A DNA stretch of 9,116 bases from Candidatus Aminicenantota bacterium (GTDB taxonomy: Bacteria > Acidobacteriota > Aminicenantia > Aminicenantales > Aminicenantaceae), in NCBI GenBank assembly GCA_030614645.1, contig JAUWTR010000036.1, forward strand, positions 1 through 9,116, read 5' to 3'. A model generated the notes under the pieces. It worked only from the letters and a program-made list of their open reading frames with translations. It was not told where the DNA came from and ran no database searches. The position numbers and the translations under genes were made by a program. Positions 6,746 to 9,116 of the stretch are shown here, piece after piece. Position 1 is the first letter of the stretch; each line of letters begins with the position of its first letter.

Positions 6746-6812
6746 AAGGAGTCCCCAGAAATTAAAACAGACCTGCGCTAGGTAATATTTCCTCCTTCCA
6801 TCTTAATTACAG

Positions 6813-7841
6813 TTATTTACAAAACACACTCAGGCCGGAATCTGCCAGGGAAACAGGAATCTGCCTTATTCCCCTACCAAGTGTGTTTATCTCACCCAGC
6901 ATCTTACACCTTTCCCCAGCATCCGGGCTTCCTAGCAGGGTTATAGATCCCCCTCTGCCACCTGCCCCGTTAACCTTCCATCCTTCCGCCCTATATTTTT
7001 CTGCCAGAGAAATTACTGCATCCGCTTCTTCACATATCAACTCCGGATGTAAAGCCCGCTGACATTCATTATTCCTGATCATCACTTTTCCATAAGCTTG
7101 AAGATCTCCGTTTTCAAGACTTGTTTTAGCCGCTTCAGCCAGAGAGCGTAGTTTTTTTACCTGTTCAAACTGCTTCCCTTCTCTCCCAAGTGCATTAATA
7201 ACAGTTTCATGCAAGGAGGAAGAACTGTGTGACTTCCCCAGGTAAATCAAGTTTATTCCGGCATTTAATCTCTGTTTTACCGATTTATCTATATATAGCT
7301 TCTTTACCCGGGCTTCCGGATACTTTGGCATGTATATAAAACATATTCCCCCATAAGCAGCAGCGATCTGGTCCTGAATTCCACTCTGCAACCCAAGCTT
7401 TTCAGTTTCCACCTGATGGGCTGCAACAGCAATCTCCTCGGGAATAAATCGCTGCTCTGATAACCGTTTAAGCCCTCCTAAAAGCGCCACACATACAGAG
7501 GCCGATGTCCCCACTGAACTCGCGGCCGGAATGGATGAGGAAACATAAATATCTAATCTACATTCACTAGGAACCGGCAGTAAACTTACCGCCCCCTGCA
7601 GTATCGGAAGAGATCCATAGTCAGGCTTGTCCGGGTCAATAACAACAGATTCTTTTAGATCTTCAGCATAGATAGTAACTCTTTTTTTGCTTCTCTCCCG
7701 GTTCTCATAAATTTTAATCTTGACTTTAATCCCTGGGTTCACAGCAAGATTTAATACTTTTCCTTTCCCTGCAAACCATGTGTCGGTCCACCCTCCGATA
7801 TCATTGATCCTGACAGGAGCTGAGGAATAAATAATTTTCAT
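6813..7841 (-). CDS. GHMP-superfamily sugar kinase (heptose-7-phosphate kinase HddA-like or galactokinase-like)
   Basis: This 342-residue cytosolic protein should transfer the gamma-phosphate of ATP to a sugar or sugar phosphate. The three GHMP motifs are in order: PVRINDIGGWTDT at 9-21 (substrate-binding N-terminal motif), IPAASSVGTSASV at 104-116 (ATP-binding P-loop, where families usually have GLGSSSA) and NGAGGRGGSITLL at 291-303 (C-terminal glycine loop). The segment SGIQDQIAAAYGG at 153-165 carries the likely catalytic aspartate D157 and resembles D-glycero-D-manno-heptose 7-phosphate kinases and related fucose/galactose kinases. Its ATG overlaps the PhzF-like stop as ATGA, which implies translational coupling, with only a weak AAGG upstream. 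No lipopolysaccharide-heptose genes are visible beside it, so the HddA role is not supported by context and the substrate stays open. Confidence 0.82.
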   Translation of the reverse strand: MKIIYSSAPVRINDIGGWTDTWFAGKGKVLNLAVNPGIKVKIKIYENRERSKKRVTIYAEDLKESVVIDPDKPDYGSLPILQGAVSLLPVPSECRLDIYVSSSIPAASSVGTSASVCVALLGGLKRLSEQRFIPEEIAVAAHQVETEKLGLQSGIQDQIAAAYGGICFIYMPKYPEARVKKLYIDKSVKQRLNAGINLIYLGKSHSSSSLHETVINALGREGKQFEQVKKLRSLAEAAKTSLENGDLQAYGKVMIRNNECQRALHPELICEEADAVISLAEKYRAEGWKVNGAGGRGGSITLLGSPDAGERCKMLGEINTLGRGIRQIPVSLADSGLSVFCK

Positions 7842-8728
7842 TTACAAAGAGTGCCTTTAGCAACCATAAAGACCTTACCCCCGACAAAAACATCGATCTT
7901 TTCCCTTTTTTTCTCTGCTTTTAAAAAAAGCAGCGATGGACGTTTGATCTCATATCCCTGCTCTACCCGCACCCTGATCTTGTTGTGGTTGAAATATCTG
8001 TATTTTACTAAATACCCTGCCAGGCATCCATTGGCACTTCCTGTAGCAGGATCTTCAGGGACATCATAATAATCTGCAAAAACACGCACATTTAGATCAT
8101 TTTCATCTCTGTAAGTATGGGGACAAAAAATAAGCAGTGCTTTGGCATCAGCATCTCTTACCAGAGAAAAAAACCTCTCTTTATCAACTTTGGCTTTTTT
8201 TACTGCTTCCAGGGATTGTAAGGGAATTATTAAAAAAGGGATCCCTGTCGAGACTTCCTGAATAGGATATTTTTTATCAATATCATTTAAGTCCAAGCCC
8301 AGAGAACCCGCTGTTTCAGATGCTGAAAAAACCCGGCCAAACTTGGGAGAGACCTGCTTCATCCATAATAATTCCAGCTCACCATTGTTAAGATCAAGAG
8401 AAACAGGGATCTGGCCTACCTGAAGGTTTAAAGTAATCGTATCAATATCTTCCCCGGCGATCTCCCGTAAGATAATATAGGCAGTTCCAAGGGTCGGATG
8501 CCCGGCAAACGGCACTTCTTTCGCAGGCGTAAATATCCGGACATCATATCCTCCTTTCTTTTTTTTATCCGATAAAATAAATGTGGTCTCTGAATAATTC
8601 ATCTCCAGGGCAAGCTTCTGCATCTCAACATCTGAATAGTCTTTTCCATTTCTGAAAACAGCCAACTGATTACCTGCAAATCTATTTTCTGCGAATACAT
8701 CTACAATATAGAAAACCTGGTCTTTCAT
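7838..8728 (-). CDS. PhzF-family isomerase
   Basis: This 296-residue protein is full length for the family, which has the diaminopimelate-epimerase fold with two similar halves. PhzF itself isomerises trans-2,3-dihydro-3-hydroxyanthranilate in phenazine synthesis. Most homologues, including YddE-like proteins, have unknown substrates, and no other phenazine gene is present here. The signatures are NYSETTF at 44-50 with the catalytic glutamate E47, VPFAGHPTLGTA at 72-83, EDPATGSANG at 225-234 and VEQG at 255-258. The start at 8728 has AGGAG 9 bases upstream, and the preceding amidohydrolase stop is only 18 bases away. It overlaps the GHMP kinase start by ATGA, so the three genes form one operon. 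I infer a cytosolic isomerase of an amino-acid-like or cyclic acid substrate, but the sequence does not show which. Confidence 0.9.
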   Translation of the reverse strand: MKDQVFYIVDVFAENRFAGNQLAVFRNGKDYSDVEMQKLALEMNYSETTFILSDKKKKGGYDVRIFTPAKEVPFAGHPTLGTAYIILREIAGEDIDTITLNLQVGQIPVSLDLNNGELELLWMKQVSPKFGRVFSASETAGSLGLDLNDIDKKYPIQEVSTGIPFLIIPLQSLEAVKKAKVDKERFFSLVRDADAKALLIFCPHTYRDENDLNVRVFADYYDVPEDPATGSANGCLAGYLVKYRYFNHNKIRVRVEQGYEIKRPSLLFLKAEKKREKIDVFVGGKVFMVAKGTLCK

Positions 8729-8746
8729 TTCCCTCTTCTCCTGTCT

Positions 8747-9116
8747 TTACTTGTTTCTTTCTTGGACGATTTTCTTAAATTTATCCCGTAGCCGTGTTTG
8801 GACACTGGTTTTGGGTATTATTTTTCCATTAATAATCACAGTATGGATCTTTGAGCTCAACTGCACCAAGCTTTTGGTGCAGATTATCACATTGGCAGTT
8901 TTTCCTTTTTCCAATGAACCTACCTGGTTATCAATACCCAGAATCTTTGCTGGATTAATAGTCAATGCTTTAATCGCCTCCTCCTCAGACAACCCAAATG
9001 CCACAGACAAGCTGGCCGGAACCGGCTGGCGCCGTACATTACGGCTACCCGGTCTTCTGCCTTCATTAAAGGCAAAAAGCACTCCTTTCTTTGCAAGTAT
9101 AGCAGCTGCATGGTAA
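8747..9116 (-). CDS. Imidazolonepropionase-like amidohydrolase, C-terminal part only
   Basis: Only the last 122 residues are in the window. The frame runs open to the right edge, beginning YHAAAILAKKGVLFAF, so the GTG at 9082 is an internal valine, not a start. The segment matches the end of composite-domain metal-dependent amidohydrolases: a last barrel strand (GVLFAF), SLSVAFGLSEEEAIKALT, INPAKILGIDNQVGSLEKGK, then a strand returning to the small beta domain (TVIINGKII). Members hydrolyse cyclic amides or dipeptides. The usual metal-binding aspartate after the last strand, typically in a GTD or TSD context, is not seen: the sequence reads FAFNEGRRPGSRN. The C-terminal tail is basic (RLRDKFKKIVQERNK). 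It is the upstream member of the PhzF-GHMP kinase operon. The missing N-terminal half should hold the HxH metal motif and any signal peptide. Confidence 0.8.
   Translation of the reverse strand, partial: YHAAAILAKKGVLFAFNEGRRPGSRNVRRQPVPASLSVAFGLSEEEAIKALTINPAKILGIDNQVGSLEKGKTANVIICTKSLVQLSSKIHTVIINGKIIPKTSVQTRLRDKFKKIVQERNK

Noticed and set aside
6771..6783. Hairpin with ACCT/AGGT arms downstream of the GHMP kinase as a terminator
   Set aside because: The stem has only 4 base pairs and is followed by an interrupted, short U tract, too weak to call a terminator.
8751..9116. A 121-codon plus-strand open frame opposite the amidohydrolase
   Set aside because: The minus-strand frame has clear amidohydrolase motifs, whereas the plus-strand product has no recognisable domain. 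It is an antisense shadow.

Overview
The window is a compact bacterial chromosomal segment in which every supported gene lies on the minus strand, so transcription runs from high to low coordinates. It carries eight clear protein genes (the first incomplete at the right edge), one possible short gene remnant and a possible gene start at the left edge. Shine-Dalgarno motifs, sigma70-type promoter boxes, Sec signal peptides and TAA/TAG/TGA stops beside abundant TGG codons all indicate a bacterium using genetic code 11. A secreted M14 peptidase, an imidazolonepropionase-like amidohydrolase, a secreted GH20 enzyme and a transaldolase/PGI-type isomerase together suggest a protein- and glycan-degrading uncultured Gram-negative lineage. 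Aminicenantes- or Acidobacteria-like organisms are possible, but this is a guess from gene content. I see no tRNA, rRNA, CRISPR array, insertion sequence or phage gene.

In transcription order, positions 9116-6813 form a tight operon: the C-terminal part of an amidohydrolase, a PhzF-family isomerase and a GHMP sugar kinase. The last two overlap by ATGA. The next 213 bases (6600-6812) hold a 37-codon open frame that resembles the C-terminal end of an alpha/beta-hydrolase (S9-type) peptidase. A near-consensus promoter overlaps its end.

That promoter should drive a two-gene unit (6599-3802): a small, methionine-rich exported DUF4412-like protein, then an exported GH20 beta-N-acetylhexosaminidase-like enzyme that starts at TTG. 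A second strong promoter, squeezed between the GH20 stop and the next gene, serves a cytosolic PEBP (YbhB/YbcL-type) protein (3749-3291). A third promoter precedes an exported M14 zinc carboxypeptidase (3183-1435) and a stand-alone glucose-6-phosphate isomerase of the transaldolase-fusion type (1402-44).

Functionally the segment mixes outer-layer catabolism (peptidase, hexosaminidase) with cytoplasmic sugar and small-molecule metabolism (PGI, GHMP kinase, PhzF, amidohydrolase). I found no coherent new defence or biosynthetic system. The points most worth a second look are the apparently missing C-terminal tail of the isomerase with recognisable in-frame residues after its TGA, the methionine-rich exported protein paired with GH20, the possible peptidase fossil that contributes to a promoter, and the amidohydrolase lacking the usual late aspartate.
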